DNA of 42,556 bases from Puniceicoccales bacterium (GTDB taxonomy: Bacteria; Verrucomicrobiota; Verrucomicrobiia; Opitutales; UBA953). The notes beneath the pieces were generated by a model. The model was given only the letters and a program-made list of their open reading frames with translations. It was not told the origin of the DNA and did no database searches. Each line of letters starts with the position of its first letter. Position 1 is the first letter of the stretch. The position numbers and the translations under genes were made by a program. The stretch lies in NCBI GenBank assembly GCA_031269335.1, contig JAISZI010000043.1:1-42556 (forward strand). The letters run 5' to 3'. Below are positions 26,695-35,620 of this stretch, in pieces.

Positions 26695-26782
26695 TGGCGG
26701 AGAGGGAGGGATTCGAACCCCCGGTACCTTGCGGCACGCCTGATTTCGAATCAGGTACAATCGACCACTCTGTCACCTCTCC
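26695..26782 (-). tRNA. tRNA-Ser(CGA)
   Basis: An 88-nt cloverleaf on the minus strand. The acceptor stem pairs GGAGAGG with CCTCTCC, followed by G and an encoded CCA. The anticodon stem CCTGA/TCAGG encloses TTCGAAA, giving anticodon CGA, which reads UCG. A long variable arm follows (GCGTGCCGCAAGGTACC), as expected for a class II tRNA-Ser. The T arm is GGGGGTTCGAATCCCTC. It lies between gltA and queD, antisense to both. Confidence 0.96.
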
Positions 26783-26941
26783 ATGCGTTAACCAAGAATT
26801 CCCAGTAGCAAAGAAGACGGCACGGAAGCGATTTCGTGTCTTTGCGCAAGTAAAAAAGCGTTTTGGCTGCACTTCGGCGTTTTTTCCGGCGAACGCGATT
26901 TTTGGCTTTTCGCAAAGCCGCCTTTCGTTTCTTTTGCGCCC

Positions 26942-27370
26942 GTGTTCACCTGCTCGAAAACATACGCCGACATCCCGTTTGCCCACCGTCAGCACAGGCA
27001 TTTAGGGCATTGTGCGTTCGTGCACGGGCATAATTGGAATTTCACTTTCACTTTTGCATGTTACGAATTGGACGCCAACGGCTTTGTCGTTGATTTTGGC
27101 GATCTGAAATACATTCGCCGTTGGTTTGACGAGCACCTTGACCACGCCTGCGTTTTTAACCGCGATGACCAAATGTGCAGCCAAATTCTCGCCGCTGCGC
27201 CGTCCGCCTACAAAGCATACATCGTGGACAATTGTTCCGCCGAGGGGCTTGCCCGCCATCTCTACGAGGTTGTGGACGCGCTTGTGCGGAAAGAAACCTG
27301 TGACCGCGTGTTCGTCACCGAGGTGCGCGTGGACGAGGACGCACGCAACAGTGCGACTTACCGCCCGTGA
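26942..27370 (+). CDS. queD: 6-carboxytetrahydropterin synthase (QueD)
   Basis: A 142-residue protein from a GTG at 26942. QueD turns dihydroneopterin triphosphate into 6-carboxytetrahydropterin, the first committed step to queuosine. Zinc ligands are His15 (PFAHRQ) and His28/His30 (VHGHNW). Cys24 in LGHCAFVHGH is the catalytic Cys. VVDFGDLK and LDHACVFN are the other hallmarks, and TEVRVDED gives the C-terminal Glu. Its stop overlaps the queE start by four bases (GTGA), so the two are coupled. No queC or queF is present here. No preQ1 riboswitch was recognised upstream. Confidence 0.94.
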   Translation: MFTCSKTYADIPFAHRQHRHLGHCAFVHGHNWNFTFTFACYELDANGFVVDFGDLKYIRRWFDEHLDHACVFNRDDQMCSQILAAAPSAYKAYIVDNCSAEGLARHLYEVVDALVRKETCDRVFVTEVRVDEDARNSATYRP

Positions 27371-28041
27371 ATGCCGCCGATTCTGCCGCCGCCCTTTATC
27401 CCGTCCACGAAACCTTTCACAGCTGGCAAGGGGAGGGGGGGCACCTTGGCAAATCTGCCTTTTTTATTCGCCTCTACGGTTGCCCCGTGCGTTGTCCGTG
27501 GTGTGATTCTGCCGACACTTGGGACACCCGTCGCGTTGCAGCCCCGCCCTCGCGTCTGTCTGTCGAAGCTCTTGTTAAAGAAGCAGTTGCTGCCCGCCCA
27601 GAAATTGTGGTGCTCACCGGTGGCGAACCGACCATCCACGATCTCGCCCCACTTGCAAACGCCCTCCACGCCGCCGGTCTTCCCGTCCATCTGGAAACTT
27701 GCGGGGCATTTCCCCTCCGAGGCAATTTTGACTGGGTGGCGATCAGTCCGAAAGACGCTGCGCCGCCGTTATTAGATAACCTTATTTGTGCCAACGAATT
27801 AAAATTGATCATCGGGCACCCCGACGACCTGCCCCGCTGGAGCGATTTTCTCGCCGCCCGCTCCCTTTCGGCGTCAACTTCGGTCTGGCTCCACCCCGAA
27901 TGGTCGCGCCACGCCGATCCTGTTCTCCTTGATGCCATTACCCGCTGGGTGATCGCCCGTGGTGCCCCCTTCCGGGCGGGCTGGCAAATCCACAAATGTT
28001 ACGATGCCGACGAGGTGGCGTCCCGCCCGTCGCAGGCGTGA
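27367..28041 (+). CDS. queE: 7-carboxy-7-deazaguanine synthase (QueE, radical SAM)
   Basis: A 224-residue radical SAM enzyme from a GTG that overlaps the queD stop. It rearranges carboxytetrahydropterin to 7-carboxy-7-deazaguanine. SWQGEGGHLGKSAFFIRL leads into the cluster motif Cys39-x3-Cys43-x2-Cys46 (GCPVRCPWCDS). VVLTGGEP near 80 is the SAM-binding GGE motif. HLETCGAFPL and WVAISPKDA are typical QueE elements. WQIHKCYD stands near the C-terminus, as in other members. The length is usual. Confidence 0.94.
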   Translation: MNAADSAAALYPVHETFHSWQGEGGHLGKSAFFIRLYGCPVRCPWCDSADTWDTRRVAAPPSRLSVEALVKEAVAARPEIVVLTGGEPTIHDLAPLANALHAAGLPVHLETCGAFPLRGNFDWVAISPKDAAPPLLDNLICANELKLIIGHPDDLPRWSDFLAARSLSASTSVWLHPEWSRHADPVLLDAITRWVIARGAPFRAGWQIHKCYDADEVASRPSQA

Positions 28042-28108
28042 CTTGCCTCCTGCGCCGACTGCGAAAATCGAAGTTTTGCTGCAATTTTCGTGTAAAATTT
28101 CGACAACA

Positions 28109-28280
28109 TTGAACCCGAAAACCGCCTTTGAAAAGGCGCAACTTGCGGAAAGCTGCGGGCATCAACAAGTTGTGCTCTTCGCTCGACGCACTTCCAGTGC
28201 GCCTTCGGAAAAGCGCAACTTACTGCTCCTCCGCATCTTCCTCGCAATTCACGCCATTCAAAAGCGGTTTTCGGGTTGAA
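28109..28280. repeat. Structured inverted-repeat element in a 421-bp gene-free gap
   Basis: Two 24-bp arms, 28109-28132 and 28257-28280, are inverted copies matching at 22 positions. Inside them are nested stems: AAGGCGC (28133-28139) with GCGCCTT (28199-28205), a 9-bp stem at 28136-28144 with 28167-28175 (one mismatch), and the CGCAC/GTGCG hairpin at 28187-28201. The first two overlap, so they may be alternatives. The shape fits a MITE-like element or a structured RNA. I see no convincing gene in the rest of the gap (28042-28108, 28281-28462). A 111-codon frame at 28128 crosses the element and has no protein-like character. Confidence 0.6.
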
Positions 28281-28462
28281 AAAAACCTTGCGTTCCCTCT
28301 CTCGCCTCCCCTGACTTTGTGCCAGATAACGTCAAACGTAATGCGCCACCACACACCAAACACCGTTCGCAACGCCGTTCGTCGCCTGCCGCGAAAGTGG
28401 CGCCCCCGCTTTCCCCACAAAATTAAAGCAAGAACCGCGTTCTCAACAGCCTTTGTAAAATA

Positions 28463-29239
28463 ATGCTTTTCCAGACACTAAAACGTTATGCGGACATTGT
28501 TTTTTATCGCACCATTGCAGGTATAAAATCCGAGGGACGCCAGCGTTATTTAGGTTATCTTTGGTTTCTCCTCGAGCCTCTCCTGAGCACCGCAGTTTTT
28601 TATATTGCCTATTCGCAAATCACGGGGCGCGGCGGACGCGATGCTGTTCTGCTCATTCTAATAGGTATGCTGCTCTGGCAATGGTTTGAAGGAAGTATTT
28701 CAGTCGGTGCCGGTTCCATTAAAACCAAATTCCACGTCCTCAATCAATGCAACCTCCCCAAATATATCTTCCCTTTAGTGTCGATTGCTGTGCACACATG
28801 GAAATTTCTTTGTGTCTCCGTCGTCTTTTTTACACTCGCTTCTATCCTCGGTTTTCCTCCGAATATTTATTGGCTCTATCTTCCTCTTCTTTTTGTTGTC
28901 CAACTTTTATTGATTATTAGCATAGCTCTTCCAATTTCTATTGGCGTCACCCTATGGGCTGATCTGCAAATCGTCATCAGTTCTATTTTTCGCCTTTTCT
29001 TTTTTATCTCTGGAATTTTCTTTGAGGTTAAACAAGTTCCGGAATCTGTGCGCGAATACTTTTTTTGGAATCCTATGGCGGTTCTTATTGATTCAGGGAG
29101 AAGCATTATTTTACGCAACGAAGCACCGTCTCTCCAGCGCTTGGGTATCACCATTGTAATTACCGCCTGTTTCCTCGTGTTCAGCTTCGCTCTGCACGCC
29201 CGTTATGACAAAAGAATCCTGAAGCTCACCAATGTCTGA
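28463..29239 (+). CDS. Polysaccharide ABC exporter, permease (Wzm/KpsM-like)
   Basis: A 258-residue inner-membrane protein with about six hydrophobic helices and no ATPase domain. Features of the ABC-2 permease group seen in O-antigen, capsule and teichoic acid export are YLGYLWFLLEPLLSTAVFYIAYSQI near the N-terminus, the QCNLPKYIFPL loop near 95 and VPESVREYFFWNPMAVLIDSGR near 200. It overlaps the following ATPase gene by 8 bp. The pair would export a lipid-linked polysaccharide. No glycosyltransferases are beside it, so the glycan cannot be named. Its gene is T-rich, as expected of a membrane protein. Confidence 0.88.
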   Translation: MLFQTLKRYADIVFYRTIAGIKSEGRQRYLGYLWFLLEPLLSTAVFYIAYSQITGRGGRDAVLLILIGMLLWQWFEGSISVGAGSIKTKFHVLNQCNLPKYIFPLVSIAVHTWKFLCVSVVFFTLASILGFPPNIYWLYLPLLFVVQLLLIISIALPISIGVTLWADLQIVISSIFRLFFFISGIFFEVKQVPESVREYFFWNPMAVLIDSGRSIILRNEAPSLQRLGITIVITACFLVFSFALHARYDKRILKLTNV

Positions 29240-29954
29240 ACTCGCTCCCATTATTACGCTGCAAAACGCTGGCATTTGTTACCGCCCGCTGCGCTCTCTT
29301 TTTACAAAAAATAAAAAGGAAATCTGGGCGCTGCGCAACCTCAATCTCACTTTTTACGAAGGTGAAAAACTCGGCATTCTTGGGCGTAACGGTTGCGGCA
29401 AAAGCACGCTCATGCGCGTCCTCGCCGGTATCTACGAACTTGATGAGGGAAGGATTACTTTTCACAAAAAAAACCTTCACGTCGAACTTCTCTCGCTCGG
29501 CGTCGGTTTTGAAAGTAATTTAACGGGACGCGAAAACGCCGTCCTCAACGGAATGCTCATGGGAAAATCGCGTCAATATATGTTAGAAAGATTAGATTCT
29601 ATTCATGAGTTCTCGGGATTGGGTGATTTTTTCGATTATCCCGTATATACCTATTCCTCTGGAATGAACGTTCGCCTTGGATTTTCTGTCGCAATGGAGA
29701 CCGATCCCGATATTCTTCTCGTTGACGAGGTTCTCGGTGTCGGCGACAAAATTTTTCACGAAAAATCTTCCCGTGCATTAAAGGAAAAATTCACGGGTAA
29801 CCGCACCGTCGTCCTCATCAGCCATCAACCCGCGAATCTCAAGAGTCTTTGCACCCGAGCTGTCTGGCTTGAAAGAGGTGCCATCCTTGCCCAAGGGGAC
29901 CCCGGTGAAGTTAGCAAGTTTTACGAAGAAAATATCCACGCATATACAAAATGA
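29232..29954 (+). CDS. Polysaccharide ABC exporter, ATPase (Wzt/KpsT-like, short form)
   Basis: A 240-residue ATPase. Walker A GRNGCGKST (51-59) is followed by the Q-loop region VGFESNLTGRENAVLNGML, signature YSSGMNVRLGF near 142 and Walker B ILLVDEVLGVGD near 160. The switch His is in LISHQP. The VGD element and the short signature SSGM are typical of polysaccharide exporters. It ends soon after the ATPase fold, so it lacks the C-terminal glycan-binding domain of O9a-type Wzt and resembles KpsT or TagH-core forms. It is coupled by overlap to the permease gene. Confidence 0.9.
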   Translation: MSELAPIITLQNAGICYRPLRSLFTKNKKEIWALRNLNLTFYEGEKLGILGRNGCGKSTLMRVLAGIYELDEGRITFHKKNLHVELLSLGVGFESNLTGRENAVLNGMLMGKSRQYMLERLDSIHEFSGLGDFFDYPVYTYSSGMNVRLGFSVAMETDPDILLVDEVLGVGDKIFHEKSSRALKEKFTGNRTVVLISHQPANLKSLCTRAVWLERGAILAQGDPGEVSKFYEENIHAYTK

Positions 29955-30045
29955 CGTAACGATGCCGTTTTAATCCTTCGCTTTGCCGTGTAATTTGCTT
30001 TTCAACGCGGGGCGCGGGTGCTTAATGCGGGGTGTCGAACCGCTT

Positions 30046-30792
30046 ATGCCTATGACCAGTGTTGCAAGCAGAAAACATCGTATCCTCGTGATCGAGGACG
30101 ACCATGCCATTAGAAGGGGGATAGTCGATTCGTTGAAATTCGCTGGATATGAGGTCGCCCAAGTGGCGACTGGGACGGAGGGGCTTCATGCTGTGCTCAA
30201 CAGCGAGTATGATTTGTTGCTTCTCGATATCGTCCTTCCGGGCGTCAACGGACTCGATATTCTCAAAAAATTGCAGGAAGAACGCCCCGGCACCTCCGTC
30301 ATCATGCTCACTTGCAAAGGAGGGGAAAGTGACCGTGTGAAAGGGCTTAAATTAGGTGCGGACGACTACATGGTGAAGCCATTTAGCGTGCGCGAGCTTA
30401 TCGCCCGCATTGAAGCCGTGATGAGGCGCAGCCCGGGACCTGCGTTGGACGTGAAGACTCTCGCGATTCCCGGTGGCACGATAGATTTGGACAATCGGAT
30501 AATCCGTTTTAACAACGGGTTGAAGACGCCCCTTACCGAGCGCGAATTTGAGTTGTTGCGTTATCTTGGGACGCACCCCGCACGCGTTGTTACACGCGAC
30601 GAGATTCTCCAGCGTGTCTGGAAGATTGATCCGCGCGCCGTCGAGACGCGCACGATAGATATGACAGTCGCGCGGTTGCGCGAAAAAATCCGAGATCGCG
30701 ATTGTTCCATTATCCAGACTATCCGCAGCCGCGGTTATCAATTTTTCAAAACCGCCGCCGAGACGGATTCACCCCCGCCTCGAAAACTGTGA
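30046..30792 (+). CDS. OmpR/PhoB-family response regulator
   Basis: A 248-residue regulator from the ATG at 30046 (30052 is equally possible). The receiver domain has the acidic pair Asp18/Asp19 in VIEDDH, the phospho-acceptor Asp61 in LLLLDIVLPG, and Lys111 in MVKPFS. The C-terminal winged helix (about 150-240) has LTEREFELLRYL, RDEILQRVW and TIDMTVARLREKI, with the final IRSRGYQF. It should bind DNA as a dimer after phosphorylation by the kinase encoded next. The two genes overlap by four bases (GTGA). The frame is open upstream to 29983, but those residues are not receiver-like. The genes it controls cannot be told from here. Confidence 0.93.
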   Translation: MPMTSVASRKHRILVIEDDHAIRRGIVDSLKFAGYEVAQVATGTEGLHAVLNSEYDLLLLDIVLPGVNGLDILKKLQEERPGTSVIMLTCKGGESDRVKGLKLGADDYMVKPFSVRELIARIEAVMRRSPGPALDVKTLAIPGGTIDLDNRIIRFNNGLKTPLTEREFELLRYLGTHPARVVTRDEILQRVWKIDPRAVETRTIDMTVARLREKIRDRDCSIIQTIRSRGYQFFKTAAETDSPPPRKL

Positions 30793-32522
30793 TTTCCCTG
30801 AGCCGGGTGGTGGGCGCGCCGCGCCTGCTGTTTGCCCTTTGCCTCATTCTCGTCTTCTTTGCGTTAGGTTGGACAAGCGCGACCCTTATCCAGATGGAGA
30901 CCTCGCAACGAGCAGACCGCTTGTGGCAAGAAAGTGGCGAAGTTGTCCACCACGCGCTCACGGCAGCGGATACGGGATTATTTCAATGGATTGCGGTGGA
31001 AAACAGCCACCCGTATTTCGATTACCTCGCAAGTCACGCACCAGAACGTCGTTATGACGACATGTTTGCACCGCCCCAAGCGAACGAGGCACTCGCCCCT
31101 TCGCCCTTCTTGTTGGAAACGAACCCGTTTGTGCGGCTCCATTTCTTGGTCGCCCCTGCCGGAGAAATTTCTTCGCCAGAGGCACCAGCCGCCGGTTGGA
31201 GAGTGCCCGCGTCTGCGGTGCCGGCGGCGGCGAGAGCAGCGCGGACGGCGCACGACTTGGCTGCGTTGCGCAGCACGAGGGCAGGTGCGAATTTCCATGC
31301 GATATTTCCCGCCGCCGCCAGTGCCGCCATCCGTCGCGCCGAGGCGAGCGGTGGCGGATTGTTTTCCGCGAGAGAATCCCCTCCTGCTCCCGCAGGGACG
31401 GATGACGGCGGCGGGGCACCGCGTTTCACGGGCGCGATTACGTCTTTTTACCCCGCATGGCTGGACGGCGAACTCTATTTGTTGCGCCGCATCGGCACTA
31501 CCCAGGGCGACAGCATCCAGGGTATCTGGGTGGATTGGTCATTCTTGCGAAATACGCTCATCGGCGCCGTCGCGGAACGCTTGCCCGGTGCCCGTTATCT
31601 CCCTGCGCCAGAGATTCCTGCAAAAAAAACCGCCCCGATAGACATGTCAGAGAACGAATACCACCTCATCGCATTGCCCGCCGTGTTGAAAGTCGCCGCG
31701 CCGGATACCGCCAATGTCCCCGCGTTTTCCCGCACGCGCCTCTTGCTCGCCGTTTGCTGGGTGTTTGCTGCATTCGCACTATTGGGCAGCGGCGGTCTGT
31801 TTCTCGGCACTGTGGCACTGAGCGAACGCCGCGCATCCTTCGTCTCCGCCGTCACGCACGAATTGCGCACCCCGTTGACAACCTTCCAGTTATACACCGA
31901 GATGCTCGCCACTGACATGGTGAGCGAAGACGTCCGCAAAGATTACCTCGCCACCCTCCACTCCGAATCTGTCCGCCTGTCCCACCTCGTCGAAAACGTC
32001 CTCGACTTCGCCCGCCTCGAAAAAGGACGCACCCTGCGCCGCGACGAAACCCTGTCTGTCGGCGCCATTCTCGGACGCTGCGAACCGCGTATCCGCGACA
32101 GACTCGAAGCCTGCGGCATGACATTGGTGTGCCATAACACGGACACTACGGAAAACCTCCTCTTGCTCACCGACGGCACCGCCGTGGAACAAATCCTCTT
32201 CAACCTCGCCGACAATGCCTCCAAATACGCCTCCGGTCCGGGGCGCAGCGTAACCTTATCCATCAACGCCAACGCCAATACTGTGGTGTTCTCGTTCGCC
32301 GATAATGGCACCGGAATCCCAGCGTCCGCCCTGAAGAAAATTTTCCAGCCCTTCAACCGTTCCGCCGAAGATGCCGCCGGCAGCAAACCCGGCGTCGGTC
32401 TCGGATTAGCTCTTTCGCGACAATTAGCACGCCGTCTGGGCGGAGATTTGAAGCTGGCACACACGGGTCCCGACGGAACCACCTTCCACCTCTACATTCT
32501 GCGATCCCCGGCGAAATCGTAA
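30789..32522 (+). CDS. Membrane sensor histidine kinase
   Basis: About 577 residues from a GTG at 30789 that overlaps the regulator stop. A first membrane helix (about 13-36) and a second (about 318-345) bracket a 280-residue extracytoplasmic region. That region is rich in Ala and Pro and matches no sensor fold I know. The cytoplasmic part has the phospho-accepting His357 in VTHELRTPLTT, N-box NLADNASKYA near 480, G1 FADNGTGIP near 505 and G2 GVGLGLALSRQ near 538. No HAMP domain is evident. It should phosphorylate the adjacent OmpR-type regulator. The stimulus is unknown. The 3' part is much richer in C than the middle of the gene. Confidence 0.92.
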   Translation: MISLSRVVGAPRLLFALCLILVFFALGWTSATLIQMETSQRADRLWQESGEVVHHALTAADTGLFQWIAVENSHPYFDYLASHAPERRYDDMFAPPQANEALAPSPFLLETNPFVRLHFLVAPAGEISSPEAPAAGWRVPASAVPAAARAARTAHDLAALRSTRAGANFHAIFPAAASAAIRRAEASGGGLFSARESPPAPAGTDDGGGAPRFTGAITSFYPAWLDGELYLLRRIGTTQGDSIQGIWVDWSFLRNTLIGAVAERLPGARYLPAPEIPAKKTAPIDMSENEYHLIALPAVLKVAAPDTANVPAFSRTRLLLAVCWVFAAFALLGSGGLFLGTVALSERRASFVSAVTHELRTPLTTFQLYTEMLATDMVSEDVRKDYLATLHSESVRLSHLVENVLDFARLEKGRTLRRDETLSVGAILGRCEPRIRDRLEACGMTLVCHNTDTTENLLLLTDGTAVEQILFNLADNASKYASGPGRSVTLSINANANTVVFSFADNGTGIPASALKKIFQPFNRSAEDAAGSKPGVGLGLALSRQLARRLGGDLKLAHTGPDGTTFHLYILRSPAKS

Positions 32523-32524
32523 CT

Positions 32525-33340
32525 TTAGCCCTGTTTTTCCGAAAACAGCGGCACCGTAAAACGCAGAAACGCCTCTGTCCCAGCGAGAAACGGAAAATTC
32601 GGAGGCGACGCTGTCAGCTCCCGCAAAGGAAAAGGCTGTGCTTCCAAATAGACAATCTGCCGCCCTGCTCCCGCCAGCAAAGCGTGCCCAGCCGAGATAT
32701 CCCACACCTTGCAACGCATGCTAAAACTTCCGTCGAAGACGCTAAGCGCGGTGTAGGTCAGATTTGTAGCCGCACTGCCAAAACAACGCGCCGGATTACG
32801 AGTCAAAAGCGGCGAAAGACACTTCAAGTAACGTTCTGACAACGGCAAAGACAACGACACAATCGCCTGCTTGTCGAAAACCCCAGACGCCCGCTGCGCC
32901 TGAATCGGCGTGCCGTTGACACGAATTCCCCGCCGCGCGCCACCCTCGACAAGCCCTCCCGAAAGATGCTCGTAAATCCACCCATACACAGGCACCCCCT
33001 CTTCAAGCAATGCCAGCATAATTCCACAGGCAGGCAGCCCAAGTGCGTAGTTATTTGTCCCATCGATCGGATCGAGCACCCAGCAAAACCGGCTTTTCAA
33101 CGACCGCCCGCCGGATTCGGCAGATGGCAACACCTCTTCCGAAACAACGTCATCGTTAGGAAAATTCTCCGCCAGCCACCCCGTTATAGCGTCCGACACA
33201 GCGATATCCGCATTCGTCACCCGCGTCTTGTCCGCCTTCCAACGGCTTTCTACCTTCCCCAAATGTCGTGCGAAATAGGCGATATTTCCCGACACAGCTT
33301 GTCCGGCTTTAGCGATACGCTTCTCTTGTTCAGCAGGCAT
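32525..33340 (-). CDS. Inositol monophosphatase-family phosphatase
   Basis: About 271 residues from the ATG at 33340. The metal-binding motif [17 protein letters not shown] (near residue 90) and the second motif [21 protein letters not shown] (near 222) define the IMPase/SuhB/CysQ superfamily, Mg-dependent phosphomonoesterases. The metal-site Glu is in SEEVLPSAE. Substrate could be inositol phosphate, histidinol phosphate, PAP or fructose bisphosphate. The sequence does not decide. Histidinol phosphatase would complement hisH, but no direct evidence supports it. It is convergent with the kinase gene, two bases apart, and divergent from dnaK. The open frame upstream to 33427 is not family-like. 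Confidence 0.87.
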   Translation of the reverse strand: MPAEQEKRIAKAGQAVSGNIAYFARHLGKVESRWKADKTRVTNADIAVSDAITGWLAENFPNDDVVSEEVLPSAESGGRSLKSRFCWVLDPIDGTNNYALGLPACGIMLALLEEGVPVYGWIYEHLSGGLVEGGARRGIRVNGTPIQAQRASGVFDKQAIVSLSLPLSERYLKCLSPLLTRNPARCFGSAATNLTYTALSVFDGSFSMRCKVWDISAGHALLAGAGRQIVYLEAQPFPLRELTASPPNFPFLAGTEAFLRFTVPLFSEKQG

Positions 33341-33406
33341 GAACCTACCAAATGTAAAACTTGTCCACAGAGGAAACTTTTTCGCGCCCCCGCCACTGTT
33401 TCTTTT

Positions 33407-33454
33407 TGTGAACTGATACTGTCCCACTGTGACATTTTGTCTGGAAAGTTCACA
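33407..33454. promoter_or_regulatory. Inverted repeat upstream of dnaK
   Basis: TGTGAACT (33407-33414) and AGTTCACA (33447-33454) are a perfect 8-bp inverted pair with a 32-bp gap, in the 222-bp divergent region between the phosphatase and dnaK. This is not CIRCE (TTAGCACTC/GAGTGCTAA), and no clear sigma-32 promoter was found. It may be an operator, but the wide gap keeps confidence low. Confidence 0.3.
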
Positions 33455-33562
33455 TTTTCGGCAAAAACAACCCCTATCAAAAACAATCTTATTCGTTTCT
33501 GTGAAAACGAATTATGTGCGGTTTTGACCATTGGCACCCGATTTGCTGAAAGGCAAGGCACT

Positions 33563-35491
33563 ATGAGTAAAGTTCTTGGAATCGACTTAGGCACTACCAA
33601 CTCTTGCATGGCAATCATGGAGGGCGGCGAACCAGTCGTCATCCCAAATGGCGAAGGAGCACGCACCACGCCCTCCATTGTCGCCTTCGCCAAAAATGGA
33701 GACCGCCTTGTTGGACAGGCCGCCAAACGGCAAGCCGTAACCAACCCACAAAACACCATCTTCTCTGCTAAACGCCTCATCGGACGTAAATTCCATGAGA
33801 TTCAAGAAGAGATAAAATCCCTTCCCTACACCGTCGTTGAAGGCAAAAACGGCGACGCATGGATTTCCTGCACCGCCAATGGAAAACAGGAATCCTTTGC
33901 GCCAGAACAAATTTCGGCTATGATACTCTCAAAGCTCAAAGCCGATGCCGAAGCCTACCTCGGCGAAAAGATCAACCAGGCCGTCATCACCGTCCCCGCC
34001 TACTTTAACGACGCCCAGCGCCAAGCCACCAAAGACGCCGGCGCCATCGCCGGCCTCGAAGTCCTCCGCATCATCAACGAACCCACCGCCGCCTCTCTCG
34101 CCTACGGTCTCGACAAAAAATCCGACGAAAAAATCGCCGTCTATGACCTCGGCGGCGGCACCTTCGACGTCTCTATCCTCGAAATCGGCGACGGCGTTTT
34201 TGAAGTCAAAGCCACCAACGGCGACACCCACCTCGGCGGCGACAACTGGGACTCCGCCATCATAGATTGGCTCGTCGCAGAGTTTTACCGCGACAACGGC
34301 ATTGACCTGCGCAAAGACCCCATGGCTCTCCAACGCCTCAAAGAAGAAGCCGAAAAAGCAAAAATCGCCCTCTCCAGCGCCCAGTCCACCGACATCAACC
34401 TCCCCTTTATCACCGCAGACGCCTCCGGTCCCAAGCACCTCAACCTCCAATTAAACCGCGCCAAAATGGAGCAAATTTGCGACCGCCTCTCCGAACGCAC
34501 CCGCAAACCATTCCTCAATTGCCTCAACGACGCCGGTCTCACGATGAACGAAGTCAACGAACTCGTCCTCGTCGGAGGCATGACGCGCATGCCCAAAATC
34601 ATTGAAATTGCCCGCTCCCTCGCCGGCAAAACACCCCACCAAGGCGTCAACCCAGACGAAGTCGTCGCCATCGGCGCGGCCATCCAAGGCGGCGTCCTCA
34701 AAGGTGAAGTCCGCGACGTCCTCCTCCTCGACGTCACCCCGCTCACCCTCGCCATCGAAACCGCCGGCGGCGTTGCCACACCCATGATCGAACGCAACAC
34801 CACTATCCCCACCAAAAAATCACAAGTTTTCTCCACATATTCCGACAACCAGTCCGCCGTGGACATTGTCGTCCTCCAAGGCGAACGCCCCATGTCCCGC
34901 GACAACAAGACCATCGGCAACTTCCGCCTCGATGGCATCCTCCCAGCCGCACGAGGCACCCCGCAAATCGAAGTCACTTTCGACATAGACGCTAACGGCA
35001 TCCTCCACGTCTCCGCCAAAGACAAGGGCACCGGCAAAGAGCAAAAAATCCAAATCACGAACAGCTCCGGTCTCTCCAAAGACGAAGTCGAGAAACTGCG
35101 TAAAGAAGCCGAAATCCACGCCGACGAAGATAAAAAAGCCCGCGAAGCCGTCGAAGTCCGCAACCAACTGGACAGCCTCGTCTTCCAAGTCGAAAAACAA
35201 GTCAAAGAACTCGGTGAAAAAATTCCGCCCGATATCAAAAACGAAATCGAACCTTTGCTCGCAGAAGGCAAAAAACTTCTCGAAGACAAAAACACACCGA
35301 CAGACACTCTGAAAACGCACAAAGAGAAAATCGAAGCGCAACTGCAAGCACTCGGACAAGCTATCTACGCCGCCCAACAATCCGCTTCCGCCCAAGACTC
35401 GCCGCCTCCGCCTCCTCCTCAAAACGCGAAAAATAATAGCGACAATGTTGTTGACGGCGACTTCGAGGTCGTGGACGACGGGAAAAAATAA
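33563..35491 (+). CDS. dnaK: Chaperone DnaK (Hsp70)
   Basis: A 642-residue Hsp70 from the ATG at 33563. It binds hydrophobic segments of unfolded proteins in cycles of ATP hydrolysis with DnaJ and GrpE. The phosphate-binding [10 protein letters not shown] is at 5-14, [12 protein letters not shown] near 173, [13 protein letters not shown] near 195 and [11 protein letters not shown] near 335. The substrate-binding domain follows ([15 protein letters not shown], then [10 protein letters not shown]-like [12 protein letters not shown]). The C-terminal lid is helical and ends in a Pro-rich run and the acidic tail [12 protein letters not shown], like the EEVD-type end of other DnaK proteins. dnaJ and grpE are not adjacent. 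The long open frame upstream overlaps the phosphatase gene and is not part of DnaK. Confidence 0.97.
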   Translation: MSKVLGIDLGTTNSCMAIMEGGEPVVIPNGEGARTTPSIVAFAKNGDRLVGQAAKRQAVTNPQNTIFSAKRLIGRKFHEIQEEIKSLPYTVVEGKNGDAWISCTANGKQESFAPEQISAMILSKLKADAEAYLGEKINQAVITVPAYFNDAQRQATKDAGAIAGLEVLRIINEPTAASLAYGLDKKSDEKIAVYDLGGGTFDVSILEIGDGVFEVKATNGDTHLGGDNWDSAIIDWLVAEFYRDNGIDLRKDPMALQRLKEEAEKAKIALSSAQSTDINLPFITADASGPKHLNLQLNRAKMEQICDRLSERTRKPFLNCLNDAGLTMNEVNELVLVGGMTRMPKIIEIARSLAGKTPHQGVNPDEVVAIGAAIQGGVLKGEVRDVLLLDVTPLTLAIETAGGVATPMIERNTTIPTKKSQVFSTYSDNQSAVDIVVLQGERPMSRDNKTIGNFRLDGILPAARGTPQIEVTFDIDANGILHVSAKDKGTGKEQKIQITNSSGLSKDEVEKLRKEAEIHADEDKKAREAVEVRNQLDSLVFQVEKQVKELGEKIPPDIKNEIEPLLAEGKKLLEDKNTPTDTLKTHKEKIEAQLQALGQAIYAAQQSASAQDSPPPPPPQNAKNNSDNVVDGDFEVVDDGKK

Positions 35492-35525
35492 GCCGCAAAA
35501 ATATCTCATCGCACGGAGACACGCC

Positions 35526-35577
35526 GTGAATAACCGCCGGTGGAGCGCGAGTGAAACGAGCGCGAAACCGGCGGTTA
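35526..35577. repeat. Palindromic CCGCCGGT repeat, copy 2 (dnaK-valS gap)
   Basis: TAACCGCCGGT (35531-35541) and ACCGGCGGTTA (35567-35577) form a perfect 11-bp stem with a 25-base interior rich in GCGCG. Positions 35526-35551 are identical to 7027-7052, while the interior differs (GTGAAACGAG here, CACCGCGAG there). The stem is kept and the loop varies, as in REP-like elements. It may also end the dnaK transcript. Confidence 0.78.
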
Positions 35578-35620
35578 GTTTGAGCTTCACCGTTTTCTAA
35601 TTTTCTAGTTTTTTTAGGTA

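Noticed and set aside
33341-33562. CIRCE operator upstream of dnaK
   Set aside because: The TTAGCACTC/GAGTGCTAA pair is absent. Only a different inverted repeat is present.
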